This document shows, in pieces, positions 41,577 to 52,169 of a stretch of 64,000 nt of DNA. Each line of letters starts with the position of its first letter. Position 1 is the stretch's first letter. The translations under genes and the position numbers were made by a program. Below the pieces are notes generated by a model, which had not been told where the DNA came from, did no database searches, and worked only from the letters and a program-made list of their open reading frames with translations. Source of the stretch: Bacteroidota bacterium (GTDB lineage: Bacteria; Bacteroidota; Bacteroidia; Flavobacteriales; Flavobacteriaceae); contig JAHJTN010000005.1 of NCBI GenBank assembly GCA_018829465.1, positions 1 through 64,000 of the forward strand, in the 5' to 3' direction.

Positions 41577-44500
41577 TTATTCTTCGAGACGGATATCGAG
41601 TCCGAGACCTTTGAGTTCGTGCATCAATACGTTGAAAGACTCCGGCAAACCGGGTTCTGGCATAGATTCGCCTTTTACGATTGCTTCGTACGTTTTGGCG
41701 CGTCCTACGACATCGTCAGATTTGACAGTGAGTATTTCGCGTAGAATGCTGGAAGCGCCGTAGGCTTCGAGTGCCCAAACCTCCATCTCTCCAAAACGCT
41801 GGCCACCAAACTGGGCTTTACCACCAAGGGGTTGCTGCGTAATAAGCGAGTACGGGCCAATTGAACGCGCGTGCATTTTATCGTCAACCATGTGGCCGAG
41901 TTTCAGCATATAAATGACACCTACAGTTGCCGGTTGGTCAAATTTTTCACCTGTACCACCATCGTACAGATAGGTGCTGCCGAACAATGGTAAACCGGCT
42001 TCGTCGGTATAACCGTTGATTTGGTCGAGTGTTGCACCGTCAAAAATTGGGGTGGCAAATGTCTTGTTCAGTTTCTTACCTGCCCAACCCAAAACGGTTT
42101 CGTATATCTGCCCGATGTTCATACGCGAGGGTACACCCAACGGGTTTAATACGATATCGACCGGGGTTCCGTCTTCGAGGAAAGGCATATCTTCGTCACG
42201 AACAATTCTGGCAACAATACCTTTGTTACCGTGGCGTCCGGCCATTTTATCACCCACTTTGAGTTTGCGTTTTTTGGCGACATACACTTTGGCAAGTTTG
42301 ATGATGCCTGCGGGCAATTCGTCACCTACAGAAATGGTAAATTTCTCTCTTCGCAAGGAACCTTGAATATCGTTTTCTTTGATTTTATAGTTGTGAATCA
42401 GGTCTTCGATAAGCGCATTGGTATCGTCGTCTGTCACCCAAGTTCCTTTGCCAAGGTGGGTGTAATCTTCGACACTGTTGAGCATTTTGAGCGTGTATTT
42501 TTTGCCTTTTGGCAATACTTCTTCACCCAAGTCATTCAGTACACCTTGACAGGTTTTTCCGTTCACCAAAGCGAACAATTTTTCGAGGAGTTTGTCTCTC
42601 AGTTCTTGGAATTGTGTTTGGTATTTCAACTCCAATTCTGTGATATCCTCTTTGTCTTTGACGCGTTTGCGCTTGTCTTTGACGGCACGTGTAAAGAGTT
42701 TTTTATCGACAACCACACCGTGTAGTGATGGAGATGCCTTGAGCGAAGCGTCTTTTACATCGCCTGCTTTGTCGCCAAAAATGGCGCGAAGCAGTTTTTC
42801 CTCGGGAGTAGGATCCGACTCGCCTTTGGGTGTGATTTTACCAATCAGAATATCTCCGGGATTGATTTCAGCCCCAATGCGAATCATACCGTTTTCATCG
42901 AGGTCTTTGGTGGCCTCTTCGCTTACGTTTGGAATATCGTTGGTCAGTTCTTCGGCACCTAATTTGGTATCTCTCACTTCCAACGAATAATCGTCTATAT
43001 GTATAGAGGTGAAGATGTCTTCACGAACTACGCGTTCAGAAATAACAATTGCATCTTCAAAGTTGTATCCTTTCCAGGGCATAAAAGCCACTTGCATGTT
43101 TCTACCTAGGGCCAATTCACCGCCTTTGGTGGCATAGCCTTCACAGAGTACTTGTCCTTTTTCTACGCGGTCGCCTTTTCTGACAATCGGTTTCAAATTA
43201 ATGGCAGTTCCCTGGTTTGTCTTTCTGAATTTTATGAGCGGATAGGTTTTGGTTTCTGAGTCAAAACTGACCAAGCTCTCGGCCTCTGTTCTATCGTATT
43301 TGATTTGAATTTCGTTCGCATCAACATACACTACTTCGCCTGAGCCTTCTGCGTTGATTAAAACGCGTGAGTCTGTAGCTACTTGTTTTTCCAAGCCGGT
43401 TCCTACAATAGGAGCTTCTGCGCGAAGCAGTGGTACGGCTTGGCGCATCATGTTGGATCCCATCAAGGCGCGGTTGGCATCATCGTGTTCCAAGAAAGGA
43501 ATCAAAGAAGCGGAGATAGATGCAATCTGGTTTGGTGCCACGTCAGCATAGTGAATTTCGGAAGGATCCACCACGGGAAAATCTCCTTCTTTACGGGCAA
43601 TCACTCTTTCGTCGAGCAATTTTCCGCTTTCGTCTATCTTCACGTTGGCCTGGGAAATCAGTTTGCCTTCTTCTTCTTCCGCACTCAGGTAAACGGGCTC
43701 TGATTTGTAGTCGATAGCACCGTTTTCGGCTTTGCGGTAAGGGGTTTCTATAAAGCCAAGGTTGTTTACTTTGGCAAACACCGCCAAGGAGGAAATCAAA
43801 CCGATATTAGGTCCTTCAGGCGTTTCGATGGGACAAAGACGGCCGTAGTGTGTGTAGTGAACGTCACGTACTTCAAAACCGGCGCGCTCTCTGGAGAGAC
43901 CGCCCGGCCCAAGGGCAGACAATCTTCTTTTGTGTGTCAACTCTGCCAATGGATTGGTTTGATCCATAAACTGAGAAAGCTGGTTGGTACCAAAGAAGGA
44001 GTTGATTACCGATGAAAGTGTCTTGGCATTGATCAGGTCTATTGGGGTAAATACCTCATTGTCTCTGACGTTCATACGTTCTCTGATGGTACGTGCCATA
44101 CGGGCCAAGCCCACTCCAAATTGGCTGGAAAGTTGTTCTCCTACGGTACGTACACGGCGGTTTGACAAGTGATCAATATCGTCAATCTCTGCTTTAGAGT
44201 TGATCAGCTCAATCAAATATTTCACGATGGTGATAATATCTTCTTTGGTCAAGACTTGTTTGTCCACAGAAATGTCTAAACCAAGTTTTTTATTCATTCT
44301 GTATCGACCTACTTCGCCAAGGTTGTAGCGTTGGTCTGAGAAGAACAGTTTATCTATAATGCCACGAGCGGTTTCCTCATCGGGTGGCTCGGCATTTCTC
44401 AATTGTCTGTAAATGTGATCGACAGCTTCTTTTTCGGAGTTTGTCGGGTCTTTTTGCAGTGTATTGTGGATGATAGAGTAATCTGCCTGATGCGTATTTT

Positions 44501-45389
44501 CTTTGTGCAACAAAATCGTTTTCACGTCAGCATCGACGATTTCGTCTATGTGGTCTTTTTCTAAGATGGTATCTCTGTCGAGAATAATCTCGTTACGCGG
44601 AATAGAAACCACTTCGCCGGTATCTTCGTCAACGAAGTCTTCGTGCCATGTTTTAAGCACACGTGCAGCGAGTTGGCGACCCAAAACTTTTTTAAGCCCG
44701 GTTTTGGATACCTTTACTTCCTCTGCCAAGTCAAAAATTTCGAGAATGTCTTTGTCTCTCTCAAAACCGATGGCGCGGAAAAGGGTGGTTACGGGTAATT
44801 TTTTCTTACGGTCGATATAGGCATACATCACATTGTTGATGTCTGTAGCGAATTCGATCCATGAACCTTTAAAAGGAATGACTCTGGCCGAGTACAATTT
44901 TGTACCGTTGGCGTGAAAACTTTGTCCGAAGAACACACCGGGAGATCGGTGAAGTTGAGAAACGACGACGCGTTCGGCTCCATTGATAACGAAAGTACCG
45001 CTGGGTGTCATATAGGGAATGGTACCTAAAAAGACATCCTGAACGATGGTTTCAAAATCTTCGTGTTCCGGATCTGTACAGTACAGTTTGAGTCTGGCTT
45101 TGAGTGGCACGCTGTGTGTGAGACCTCTCTCTATACATTCTTGAATACTGTATCGGGGTGGATCAACGAAGTAATCTAAAAACTCTAAGACAAATTGGTT
45201 TCGGGTATCCGTTATGGGAAAATTTTCCATAAAGGTTTTGAAAAGCCCTTCGTTTTCCCGCTGATCAGATTTGGTTTCAAGCTGGAAAAAATCTTGAAAT
45301 GATTTTACTTGGATATCTAAAAAATCGGGGTAATCAACCTTGTTTTTGAGTGATGAGAAGTTGATTCTTTCGGATTGATTTGCGACCAT
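41577..45389 (-). CDS. rpoB: RNA polymerase subunit beta
   Basis: About 1270 residues. The N-terminus has [20 protein letters not shown]. The rifampicin pocket has [20 protein letters not shown] with [20 protein letters not shown], so the usual rifampicin-sensitive residues are present. The C-terminus has [20 protein letters not shown]. The ATG at 45389 is used because the preceding in-frame codon is TTG. It follows rplL with a hairpin in the gap. Confidence 0.98.
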   Translation of the reverse strand: MVANQSERINFSSLKNKVDYPDFLDIQVKSFQDFFQLETKSDQRENEGLFKTFMENFPITDTRNQFVLEFLDYFVDPPRYSIQECIERGLTHSVPLKARLKLYCTDPEHEDFETIVQDVFLGTIPYMTPSGTFVINGAERVVVSQLHRSPGVFFGQSFHANGTKLYSARVIPFKGSWIEFATDINNVMYAYIDRKKKLPVTTLFRAIGFERDKDILEIFDLAEEVKVSKTGLKKVLGRQLAARVLKTWHEDFVDEDTGEVVSIPRNEIILDRDTILEKDHIDEIVDADVKTILLHKENTHQADYSIIHNTLQKDPTNSEKEAVDHIYRQLRNAEPPDEETARGIIDKLFFSDQRYNLGEVGRYRMNKKLGLDISVDKQVLTKEDIITIVKYLIELINSKAEIDDIDHLSNRRVRTVGEQLSSQFGVGLARMARTIRERMNVRDNEVFTPIDLINAKTLSSVINSFFGTNQLSQFMDQTNPLAELTHKRRLSALGPGGLSRERAGFEVRDVHYTHYGRLCPIETPEGPNIGLISSLAVFAKVNNLGFIETPYRKAENGAIDYKSEPVYLSAEEEEGKLISQANVKIDESGKLLDERVIARKEGDFPVVDPSEIHYADVAPNQIASISASLIPFLEHDDANRALMGSNMMRQAVPLLRAEAPIVGTGLEKQVATDSRVLINAEGSGEVVYVDANEIQIKYDRTEAESLVSFDSETKTYPLIKFRKTNQGTAINLKPIVRKGDRVEKGQVLCEGYATKGGELALGRNMQVAFMPWKGYNFEDAIVISERVVREDIFTSIHIDDYSLEVRDTKLGAEELTNDIPNVSEEATKDLDENGMIRIGAEINPGDILIGKITPKGESDPTPEEKLLRAIFGDKAGDVKDASLKASPSLHGVVVDKKLFTRAVKDKRKRVKDKEDITELELKYQTQFQELRDKLLEKLFALVNGKTCQGVLNDLGEEVLPKGKKYTLKMLNSVEDYTHLGKGTWVTDDDTNALIEDLIHNYKIKENDIQGSLRREKFTISVGDELPAGIIKLAKVYVAKKRKLKVGDKMAGRHGNKGIVARIVRDEDMPFLEDGTPVDIVLNPLGVPSRMNIGQIYETVLGWAGKKLNKTFATPIFDGATLDQINGYTDEAGLPLFGSTYLYDGGTGEKFDQPATVGVIYMLKLGHMVDDKMHARSIGPYSLITQQPLGGKAQFGGQRFGEMEVWALEAYGASSILREILTVKSDDVVGRAKTYEAIVKGESMPEPGLPESFNVLMHELKGLGLDIRLEE

Positions 45390-45451
45390 CAATGGACAAA
45401 ATTAGAGTTATTTTTAATAAAAATGAACGTATGTTATTTTATACGTAAAAT

Positions 45452-45490
45452 GGTTTAGGTCTCCGGAAGCTTACTTCCAAGACCTAAACC
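45452..45490 (-). promoter_or_regulatory. Hairpin between rplL and rpoB (candidate attenuator or processing site)
   Basis: The outer arms GGTTTAGGTCT (45452-45462) and AGACCTAAACC (45480-45490) pair perfectly, and an inner GGAAG/CTTCC stem sits around CTTA. It is followed on the minus strand by ATTTTACG, only a weak U tract. Position between ribosomal protein and polymerase genes matches the attenuator or RNase site known in other bacteria. Confidence 0.6.
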
Positions 45491-45511
45491 GAATTAGTTC
45501 TGCTGTTGAAA

Positions 45512-45889
45512 TTACTTCAACTCAACCTCAGCACCGGCCTCTTCCAAAGACTTTTTAAGACCTTCGGCCTCGTCTTTAGAAACGCCTTCTTTTACTGTTG
45601 AAGGTGCTTGATCTACAATATCTTTAGCTTCTTTGAGGCCAAGACCTGTTAGTTCTTTTACCAATTTAACAACAGCGAGTTTAGAAGCGCCGGCTGCTTT
45701 AAGAATTACATCAAATTCTGATTTCTCTTCTACAGCGGCTTCTCCGCCACCGGCAACAGGACCTGCAACCGCAACTGCAGCAGCAGCGGGTTCGATTCCG
45801 TATTCATCCTTAAGGATGGTTGCCAATTCGTTTACTTCTTTTACAGTGAGGTTAACTAACTTTTCTGCAAAATCTTTTAAATCTGCCAT
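45512..45889 (-). CDS. rplL: Ribosomal protein bL12 (L7/L12)
   Basis: A 125-residue protein with an N-terminal dimerisation helix ([17 protein letters not shown]), an Ala/Gly hinge ([13 protein letters not shown]) and a C-terminal domain with [20 protein letters not shown] and [12 protein letters not shown]. It forms the ribosomal stalk that recruits translation factors. Confidence 0.97.
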   Translation of the reverse strand: MADLKDFAEKLVNLTVKEVNELATILKDEYGIEPAAAAVAVAGPVAGGGEAAVEEKSEFDVILKAAGASKLAVVKLVKELTGLGLKEAKDIVDQAPSTVKEGVSKDEAEGLKKSLEEAGAEVELK

Positions 45890-45939
45890 TTTCTATCGTT
45901 TTAAAATTTAAAAATATAAGGGTTTGAGTGCGTACACAA

Positions 45940-46461
45940 TTAGGCTTCCCTTTCGGAAAGTGTTTTAACAATACCTGCAAGTTTGCCTCCGCTCGATTGG
46001 AGTGCGGAAATAACATTTTTGGCAGGTGATTGAAGCAAGGAAATGATATCGCCCAACAACTCTTCTTTAGATTTGATTTTGGTCAAGTCGTCGAGTTGGT
46101 TGTCACCGATATAAATTGCTTCAAAGATAAAAGCTCCTTTGAGGATGGGTTTATCTGAGTTCTTGCGAAAATCCTTGATTACTTTGGCAGGCACATTGCT
46201 TGTGTCTGCGGTCATCATGGAGGTATTCCCTTTGAGAATACTTGCAAGATCGCCAAAATCTTTGGTAGATTGTTCCATCGCTTTTGCCAACAAAGTATTT
46301 TTAACTACTTCGAGTTTGACGTTAGATTTGAAACAAGCTCTGCGAAGATTGGAGGTCGATAGGGCATTGAGCCCGGAAATATCTGCAAAATAGATATTGT
46401 TGTTTTCTTCGAGTTGGGCGGTCAATTGATCAATGACTGCCGATTTTTCTTCTCTGGTCAT
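45940..46461 (-). CDS. rplJ: Ribosomal protein uL10
   Basis: A 173-residue protein with TREEKSAVIDQLTAQLEENN at the start, FADISGLNALSTSNLRRACF, and a C-terminal bL12-binding helix (SPAKNVISALQSSGGKLAGI). It anchors the stalk to 23S rRNA. It lies between rplA and rplL in the usual order. Confidence 0.96.
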   Translation of the reverse strand: MTREEKSAVIDQLTAQLEENNNIYFADISGLNALSTSNLRRACFKSNVKLEVVKNTLLAKAMEQSTKDFGDLASILKGNTSMMTADTSNVPAKVIKDFRKNSDKPILKGAFIFEAIYIGDNQLDDLTKIKSKEELLGDIISLLQSPAKNVISALQSSGGKLAGIVKTLSEREA

Positions 46462-46472
46462 AATGGTCTTTT

Positions 46473-47159
46473 TTAAACCGCTTTAGGATCCACGGGAATT
46501 CCGGGGCTCATGGTGCTTGACAAACTTACACTTTTGATATAAGTTCCCTTAGCAGCCGTTGGTTTGAGTTTGACTAATGTTTGTAGAATTTCTGTGGCAT
46601 TTTCGGTGAGTTTTTGGGCTTCGAAAGATGCTTTGCCAATAGCGGCATGGACAATTCCGGTTTTGTCAACCTTAAAGTCGATTTTACCGGCTTTTACTTC
46701 TGTAACAGCTTTTGCAACGTCCATGGTAACCGTACCTGTTTTGGGGTTAGGCATCAAGCCTCTTGGCCCGAGCACACGACCCAGCGGGCCTAGTTTACCC
46801 ATCACGCTAGGCATAGTGATGATGACATCTACATCTGTCCAGCCGTCTTTGATTTTTTGGAGGTAATCATCCAAACCTACATAGTCAGCACCGGCCTCTT
46901 TGGCCTCTGCTTCTTTGTCTGGAGTTACCAAAGCCAATACACGAACATCTTTACCTGTACCGTGTGGCAGTGTCACTACGCCGCGAACCATTTGGTTTGC
47001 TTTACGCGGATCAACGCCCAAACGAACAGCGATATCTACAGATGCGTCAAACTTTACATTGGTGATTTCCTTAACGAGTGATGAAGCTTCTGCTATAGAA
47101 TAGACTTTGTTTTTGTCTATTTTGGCTAAGGATTCTTTGTATTTTTTTGTTTTTGCCAT
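46473..47159 (-). CDS. rplA: Ribosomal protein uL1
   Basis: A 228-residue protein with [36 protein letters not shown], and [17 protein letters not shown] containing the L1 signature. It binds 23S rRNA near the E site and in many bacteria represses its own operon. Confidence 0.97.
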   Translation of the reverse strand: MAKTKKYKESLAKIDKNKVYSIAEASSLVKEITNVKFDASVDIAVRLGVDPRKANQMVRGVVTLPHGTGKDVRVLALVTPDKEAEAKEAGADYVGLDDYLQKIKDGWTDVDVIITMPSVMGKLGPLGRVLGPRGLMPNPKTGTVTMDVAKAVTEVKAGKIDFKVDKTGIVHAAIGKASFEAQKLTENATEILQTLVKLKPTAAKGTYIKSVSLSSTMSPGIPVDPKAV

Positions 47160-47177
47160 TTTGTAAGCTTTTAAAGA

Positions 47178-47615
47178 TTAAAAGGGAGCGTCGCCCGTTA
47201 CGGTGATTCCCATAGAACGTGCTGTTCCGGCAATCATAGCCATGGATGATTCAATGGTAAATGCATTGAGGTCACTCATTTTGTCTTCTGCGATTGCTTT
47301 GATTTGGTCCCAAGTTACGGAAGCCACTTTTTTTCTGTTCGGTGTACCCGAACCGCTCTTAATCTTTGCCGCTTCTAGAAGCTGTACCGCTGCAGGAGGT
47401 GTTTTAATGACAAAGTCGAAAGACTTGTCTTTAAAAACAGTGATCACTACAGGCAATACTTTACCGGGTTTGTCTTGGGTTCTGGCGTTGAACTGCTTGC
47501 AGAACTCCATGATGTTTACACCGGCTGATCCTAAGGCGGGTCCGACCGGTGGCGATGGATTCGCGGCACCTCCCCTAACTTGAAGTTTTACAACCTTACT
47601 GATTTCTTTTGCCAT
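47178..47615 (-). CDS. rplK: Ribosomal protein uL11
   Basis: A 145-residue protein with [56 protein letters not shown], and the C-terminal [20 protein letters not shown] signature. It forms part of the GTPase centre. 18 bp separate it from rplA. Confidence 0.97.
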   Translation of the reverse strand: MAKEISKVVKLQVRGGAANPSPPVGPALGSAGVNIMEFCKQFNARTQDKPGKVLPVVITVFKDKSFDFVIKTPPAAVQLLEAAKIKSGSGTPNRKKVASVTWDQIKAIAEDKMSDLNAFTIESSMAMIAGTARSMGITVTGDAPF

Positions 47616-47686
47616 TTTTAATAAAATTTAGTTTTGTGTGCTTTGTGGAAGCTAAGCGACACGGAATATAAATTGCGTAACAACTT

Positions 47687-48241
47687 TCACACTTTTTCTA
47701 CTTGCATATAACTGAGTTCTAATGGTGTCTTTCTTCCGAAAATCTTCACCATGACTTCTAGTTTACGCTTCTCTTCGTTTATTTTTTCAACGGTGCCGTT
47801 AAATCCGTTAAATGGCCCGTCGATTACTTTGATGGTTTCTCCTATCGTAAACGGAATGGCTACATTGTCGGCTTTTACAGCCAATTCATCCACTTTGCCA
47901 AGCAATCTATTGACTTCAGACATCCTGAGTGGTACGGGATCGCCTCCTTTTACTTCACCCAAAAAACCAATCACACCGTTAATAGATTTGATGATATGTG
48001 GTATTTCACCCGTCAAATTGGCTTCAACCATTACATAGCCGGGTATGTACACGCGTTCTTTATTGATTTTTTTTCCGTTTCTTATTTGAACGACTTTTTC
48101 GGTGGGCACCAAAACCTTAGATATATAATCTTCAAGATTGAACCTTTTAATTTCAGACTCAATATAGGTTTTGACTTTGTTTTCCTGACCGCTAACGGCC
48201 CTGACAACATACCACTTTTTAACATTTACAGCATCAGACAT
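47687..48241 (-). CDS. nusG: Transcription factor NusG
   Basis: A 184-residue protein with KKWYVVRAVSGQENKVKTYI and the N-terminal RNP-like domain, VYIPGYVMVEANLTGEIPHI, and a C-terminal KOW domain (ETIKVIDGPFNGFNGTVEKI). It modulates RNA polymerase pausing and couples transcription to translation. It lies 12 bp after secE. Confidence 0.96.
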   Translation of the reverse strand: MSDAVNVKKWYVVRAVSGQENKVKTYIESEIKRFNLEDYISKVLVPTEKVVQIRNGKKINKERVYIPGYVMVEANLTGEIPHIIKSINGVIGFLGEVKGGDPVPLRMSEVNRLLGKVDELAVKADNVAIPFTIGETIKVIDGPFNGFNGTVEKINEEKRKLEVMVKIFGRKTPLELSYMQVEKV

Positions 48242-48253
48242 TCGAAGTCGTTT

Positions 48254-48454
48254 TTAGGTATTAATACCATTAAAATAAAAATCTAAAACCTCACTCATGA
48301 CGATGTCTATACCCCAAATTGCCAAGGCAAAAAGTACGGAAAAAGTGGCCACGGTGACTGTTAGTTTTTGTGCTTCTGCCCAAGTAGGCCAAGTCACTTT
48401 AGTTTTGAGCTCTTCGAAAGAAGCTTTGAAGTAATCAACTAATGAACTCTCCAT
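48254..48454 (-). CDS. secE: Preprotein translocase subunit SecE
   Basis: A 66-residue single-pass protein with DYFKASFEELKTKVTWPTWA, the conserved amphipathic helix and VTWPTWAEA motif, then the membrane segment VTVATFSVLFALAIWGIDIV. It stabilises SecY in the translocon. Confidence 0.95.
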   Translation of the reverse strand: MESSLVDYFKASFEELKTKVTWPTWAEAQKLTVTVATFSVLFALAIWGIDIVMSEVLDFYFNGINT

Positions 48455-48615
48455 TGATGCTTATTTATTTTTAAGACAGTTTACACGATCTCTTTTTATT
48501 AACACTATAATTACCGTAAAAAAATCTGCGCGATTTTCAATACGCTGTTGACGCTTCTCGGTTTTTCAATTTACATACCTTACACACTCACAAACCAAGT
48601 GGAATCCACTAATTG

Positions 48616-48688
48616 CACGGGTGGAGAGGCTCGAACTCCCGACACCTGGTTTTGGAGACCAGTGCTCTACCAACTGAGCTACACCCGT
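48616..48688 (-). tRNA. tRNA-Trp (CCA anticodon)
   Basis: Minus-strand cloverleaf: acceptor ACGGGTG with CACCCGT, D arm GCTC-AGTTGGTA-GAGC, anticodon loop CTCCAAA in stem CTGGT/ACCAG, and T arm with GTTCGAG. It lies between tuf and secE, as in many Bacteroidetes. Confidence 0.96.
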
Positions 48689-48735
48689 AGGTCATTAGAC
48701 TAGAAAAACAGCCACTAAAATGAGCTGTTTATAGA

Positions 48736-48765
48736 AGTCAGGATGTTGCGCACAACATCCTGACT
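48736..48765 (-). promoter_or_regulatory. Perfect 13-bp hairpin after tuf
   Basis: AGTCAGGATGTTG and CAACATCCTGACT (48736-48748 and 48753-48765) pair perfectly around a 4-nt loop. It sits 13 nt beyond the tuf stop codon and is not followed by a U tract on the minus strand, so it may be a processing site or a weak terminator protecting the tuf mRNA. Confidence 0.6.
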
Positions 48766-48778
48766 GTATATCTAAATA

Positions 48779-49966
48779 TTAGTCTAAAATCTCAGTTACC
48801 TGACCGGCACCTACTGTTCTACCTCCTTCACGGATGGCAAAACGCAAACCTACGTTTAGTGCAATTGTACTTAACAACTGTACTTCAATGGTAAGGTTGT
48901 CACCAGGCATAACCATCTCAACGCCTGAAGGCAAATTGATAGTTCCGGTTACGTCAGTTGTACGAACGTAAAACTGCGGACGGTAGTTATTGTGGAAAGG
49001 CGTGTGACGACCACCTTCTTCTTTTTTCAAGATATAGACTTCCGCTTTAAACTTAGCGTGTGGTTTTACTGAACCCGGCTTGCAGATAACCATACCTCTT
49101 TTGATTTGAGACTTTTCAATACCTCTCAAAAGGATACCTACGTTATCTCCGGCTTCACCTCTGTCAAGAATTTTTCTAAACATCTCAACTCCAGTAATAG
49201 TTGAAGTCAATTTTTCTGCACCCATACCGATGATTTCTACAGGATCACCTGTGTTGGCTACACCTGTTTCGATACGGCCGGTAGCAACTGTACCACGACC
49301 TGTGATTGAGAATACGTCTTCAACAGGCATCAAGAATGGCTTGTCAACATCGCGCTGTGGCAATTCAATCCACTCATCTACGGCATCCATCAACTGCATT
49401 ACAGTATCAACCCATTTGGCTTCATTGTTCAACGCACCAAGTGCAGAACCTTGAATCACAGGTGTGTTGTCACCATCGTATTCGTAGAAAGAAAGCAATT
49501 CTCTGATTTCCATCTCCACCAATTCCAACAATTCAGCATCGTCAACCATATCCACTTTGTTCATAAACACAACCAATCTTGGAATGCCAACTTGGCGTCC
49601 GAGCAAGATGTGCTCACGGGTTTGTGGCATAGGACCATCCGTAGCAGCAACAACCAAAATAGCACCGTCCATTTGGGCAGCACCCGTAACCATGTTTTTC
49701 ACGTAATCCGCGTGACCCGGACAGTCAACGTGTGCATAGTGACGTTTCTCTGTTTGGTATTCCACGTGAGACGTGTTGATGGTAATACCTCTTTCTTTCT
49801 CTTCAGGAGCGTTGTCAATTTGATCAAAGCTTCTCAATTCAGAAAGGCCTTTTGAAGCCAAAACTGTTGTAATAGCTGCAGTTAATGTAGTTTTACCGTG
49901 ATCCACGTGCCCGATGGTACCGATATTTAAGTGGGGTTTGGAACGGTTAAATGTTTCCTTTGCCAT
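48779..49966 (-). CDS. tuf: Elongation factor Tu
   Basis: A 395-residue GTPase with [20 protein letters not shown] (G1), the G2 region [34 protein letters not shown] (G3), NKVDMVDD (G4), and the C-terminal [11 protein letters not shown]. It delivers aminoacyl-tRNA to the ribosome. It is flanked by tRNA genes on both sides. Confidence 0.98.
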   Translation of the reverse strand: MAKETFNRSKPHLNIGTIGHVDHGKTTLTAAITTVLASKGLSELRSFDQIDNAPEEKERGITINTSHVEYQTEKRHYAHVDCPGHADYVKNMVTGAAQMDGAILVVAATDGPMPQTREHILLGRQVGIPRLVVFMNKVDMVDDAELLELVEMEIRELLSFYEYDGDNTPVIQGSALGALNNEAKWVDTVMQLMDAVDEWIELPQRDVDKPFLMPVEDVFSITGRGTVATGRIETGVANTGDPVEIIGMGAEKLTSTITGVEMFRKILDRGEAGDNVGILLRGIEKSQIKRGMVICKPGSVKPHAKFKAEVYILKKEEGGRHTPFHNNYRPQFYVRTTDVTGTINLPSGVEMVMPGDNLTIEVQLLSTIALNVGLRFAIREGGRTVGAGQVTEILD

Positions 49967-50094
49967 GATGAAAAAAATTTAGTCTTAGTTTATAAATATT
50001 TGTGTTTACACTTGATTTGGCGAATGATTGTTTGCGACAATGACATTCAAATTTTGTACAAAAATTAAACCCTGTAAAACAGCGTTATAATCCG

Positions 50095-50166
50095 AGCCAA
50101 TGACGGGATTTGAACCCGTGACCTCTTCCTTACCAAGGAAGCACTCTACCCCTGAGCTACACCGGC
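50095..50166 (-). tRNA. tRNA-Thr (GGT anticodon)
   Basis: Minus-strand cloverleaf: acceptor GCCGGTG with CATTGGC, D arm GCTC-AGGGGTA-GAG, anticodon stem CTTCC/GGAAG around TTGGTAA, and T loop with GTTCAAA. CCA is not encoded. Confidence 0.95.
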
Positions 50167-50171
50167 TTTTG

Positions 50172-50244
<73 letters not shown>

Positions 50245-50380
50245 GTTTTTATCAATAAAACTGCATGCAACTTTATTGAATCGATTTGAAAAACCAACCA
50301 AAACCCCCTAATATAAACAAAAAGGGATGTTATTTCTGAGTCGTGCCTGAAACTTTGAACAGGCTTGTTTGTTTCACATC

Positions 50381-50464
50381 TGGTGGGGAGAGCAGGATTC
50401 GAACCTGCGAAGGTTACCCAACAGATTTACAGTCTGTCCTCGTTGGCCGCTTGAGTATCTCCCC
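50381..50464 (-). tRNA. tRNA-Tyr (GTA anticodon)
   Basis: Minus-strand class II tRNA: acceptor GGGGAGA with TCTCCCC, anticodon stem ACAGA/TCTGT around CTGTAAA, and a long variable arm. A 3' ACCA follows the acceptor stem, so CCA appears to be encoded. It is first of the three tRNAs upstream of tuf. Confidence 0.95.
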
Positions 50465-50536
50465 TTTTGATATTTTCAGTAATTTAATGAACCTAAAAAA
50501 ACTTTTAAAAATGACCTGAATTCAACTTTTAGGCAT

Positions 50537-50564
50537 AAAAAAAGTCCGCTATTTCTAACGGACT
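50537..50564 (-). terminator. Terminator after hpf
   Basis: On the minus strand AGTCCG-TTAGAAATAG-CGGACT is followed by TTTTTT. It lies about 50 nt after the hpf stop and separates it from the tRNA-tuf unit. Confidence 0.75.
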
Positions 50565-50616
50565 GCAAATGTATAGATTTATTTTCTTATACAAAATTTT
50601 TTTTCTAAAATTTTAT

Positions 50617-50919
50617 CTAGACATGAGGACGGGTTTTTTGCTTCCTCTTTTTGAGTTGTCGCTCTAGTGATTGTACCGCTAAATCTGTGGCTTCCTCAAA
50701 AGATTTGGCCTGCTTTTTAATGATGAGGTCATCACCAGGTATGTGCAATTTGGCTTCGAAAATTTTGTTTTCTTTCTCGCTTGTGTTGACAACTTTCAAA
50801 AAAACTTCTGCCTGTATGATTTTATCGTAAAAAGTCTCCAACTTATCCATTTTTTTCTGAATAAAATCGATAAGTTTAATGTCGGCGACAAAATTGACGG
50901 ATTGGGTGTTCACTTTCAT
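50617..50919 (-). CDS. hpf: Ribosome hibernation-promoting factor, short form
   Basis: About 100 residues: VNTQSVNFVADIKLIDFIQK, VFLKVVNTSEKENKIFEAKL, HIPGDDLIIKKQAKSFEEAT, with a basic tail (KKRKQKTRPHV). It has the betaalpha fold of HPF/YfiA without the long C-terminal domain. It binds the small subunit of idle ribosomes. The ATG at 50919 is preferred because one 12 nt upstream would add a hydrophobic stretch (MTII). It lies downstream of xerC, with which it may be co-transcribed. Confidence 0.9.
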   Translation of the reverse strand: MKVNTQSVNFVADIKLIDFIQKKMDKLETFYDKIIQAEVFLKVVNTSEKENKIFEAKLHIPGDDLIIKKQAKSFEEATDLAVQSLERQLKKRKQKTRPHV

Positions 50920-50952
50920 AATTATGGTCATTTTAAGGATTATACATAAACA

Positions 50953-51843
50953 CTATTTCTTGCCTCGCGGATGGGCATTTTTGTAAACTTGTTGCAATTG
51001 CGACATACTACTGTGGGTATAAACTTGCGTAGAAGATAAACTGGCGTGACCCAGCAGCTCTTTGATGGCGTTGAGATCGGCACCTTCATCCAATAGGTGT
51101 GTAGCAAAAGTGTGCCTGAGTACATGCGGACTTTTTTTGGCTTTTAAAGTAACACTACTAAGGTAATCATTTACGATACGATATACAAGCATTGGATACA
51201 TCTTTAACCCTTTTTTAGTAACAAAAAATTGGGAATCATTTTTTTCAGGCAAACTGTTTCGGTGTGTTAGGTATTGCTGCAAAAGGGTTATCGCACCGGG
51301 AATAAGCGGCACACGCCTTTCCTTATTGCCTTTTCCGCTAACTCTTATGAATTTGTTTGACAGATCGACATCTTTATCGGTCAGTTGGATGAGTTCATTT
51401 TTTCGGATGCCGGTGGCGTACATCAACGCAATAATTGCCTTGTCTCTGTTGCCTTCAAAATTGTCTTGAAAAGGTGTTTCTTCCAAAATGCTTTTCATTT
51501 CAGATACGGTAAACGGGGTGTTTATCTTTCGGGGTGTTTTGAGTGCTTTGTGATGCGCCAAAGGGCTCGAATCGATCTGACCTATTTTTAAAAGAAACTT
51601 ATAAAAGGCATTTAGAGCACTCATTTTTCGATTGATGCTCCTGTTGGTAAGCCCTTCGTTTTTTAAGGACACTATCCACTGCCTGATTTCGCCATAGGAT
51701 ACTTTCCCCACATTTTCAGATCCGGATTGTAGGGCTACAAATGCGGAAAATTTTCTGAGATCTGACGCATAATTTAACAAAGTATGACCGGCGTAATTTT
51801 TTTCGGAACTCAGGTATCTCAAAAAGGCTTCAATATTGTCCAT
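50953..51843 (-). CDS. xerC: Tyrosine recombinase XerC/XerD family
   Basis: A 296-residue integrase. The N-terminal SAM-like domain has FLRYLSSEKNYAGHTLLNYA. The catalytic domain has ALMYATGIRKNELIQLT (Arg I), SGKGNKERRVPLIPGA, HVLRHTFATHLLDEGADLNA (His-x-x-Arg) and GHASLSSTQVYTHSSM with the Tyr nucleophile. It resolves chromosome dimers at dif. The two Xer paralogues of a genome are hard to tell apart from one sequence. Confidence 0.9.
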   Translation of the reverse strand: MDNIEAFLRYLSSEKNYAGHTLLNYASDLRKFSAFVALQSGSENVGKVSYGEIRQWIVSLKNEGLTNRSINRKMSALNAFYKFLLKIGQIDSSPLAHHKALKTPRKINTPFTVSEMKSILEETPFQDNFEGNRDKAIIALMYATGIRKNELIQLTDKDVDLSNKFIRVSGKGNKERRVPLIPGAITLLQQYLTHRNSLPEKNDSQFFVTKKGLKMYPMLVYRIVNDYLSSVTLKAKKSPHVLRHTFATHLLDEGADLNAIKELLGHASLSSTQVYTHSSMSQLQQVYKNAHPRGKK

Positions 51844-51912
51844 AAAAAAATCTGATATACAAAGTTACGAAACTTTCTATATCAGATGTATGGTTTGAAA
51901 AGCAAATATTGA

Positions 51913-52107
51913 CTATTGGTTTTCTTTGTCTCTCAGCGTTTGAATGTACTGTGCTTTTTGCAAAGTAGCTCTGCGCTCGACGGATGGCTTGGTAAACTGT
52001 TGCTTAGCACGCAATTTACGGATGACACCCACGCGGTCAAATTTTCGTTTGTAACGTTTTAGCGCGCGATCTATATTCTCGCCTTCTTTGATGGGAATAA
52101 TTAACAT
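51913..52107 (-). CDS. rpsU: Ribosomal protein bS21
   Basis: A 64-residue basic protein with IIPIKEGENIDRALKRYKRK, FDRVGVIRKLRAKQQFTKPS and VERRATLQKAQYIQTLRDKE. It is a small-subunit protein near the 3' end of 16S rRNA. In Bacteroidetes bS21 helps hide the anti-SD sequence. Its own gene here has a strong SD and a -7 box, and lies between xerC and the hypothetical gene. Confidence 0.95.
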   Translation of the reverse strand: MLIIPIKEGENIDRALKRYKRKFDRVGVIRKLRAKQQFTKPSVERRATLQKAQYIQTLRDKENQ

Positions 52108-52144
52108 AGCTTAGACACCTCCTCTCATTTGGACGGCAAATATA
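52108..52144 (-). promoter_or_regulatory. rpsU promoter TATATTTG and strong Shine-Dalgarno
   Basis: The minus strand has AGGAGGTG (52116-52123), a full anti-SD match 8 nt before the ATG, and TATATTTG (52137-52144), a full -7 box. Other start sites in the window show only A-rich leaders, so this SD is exceptional. Confidence 0.8.
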
Positions 52145-52169
52145 TTAAAAGTATTTTATTCAAAAACAA

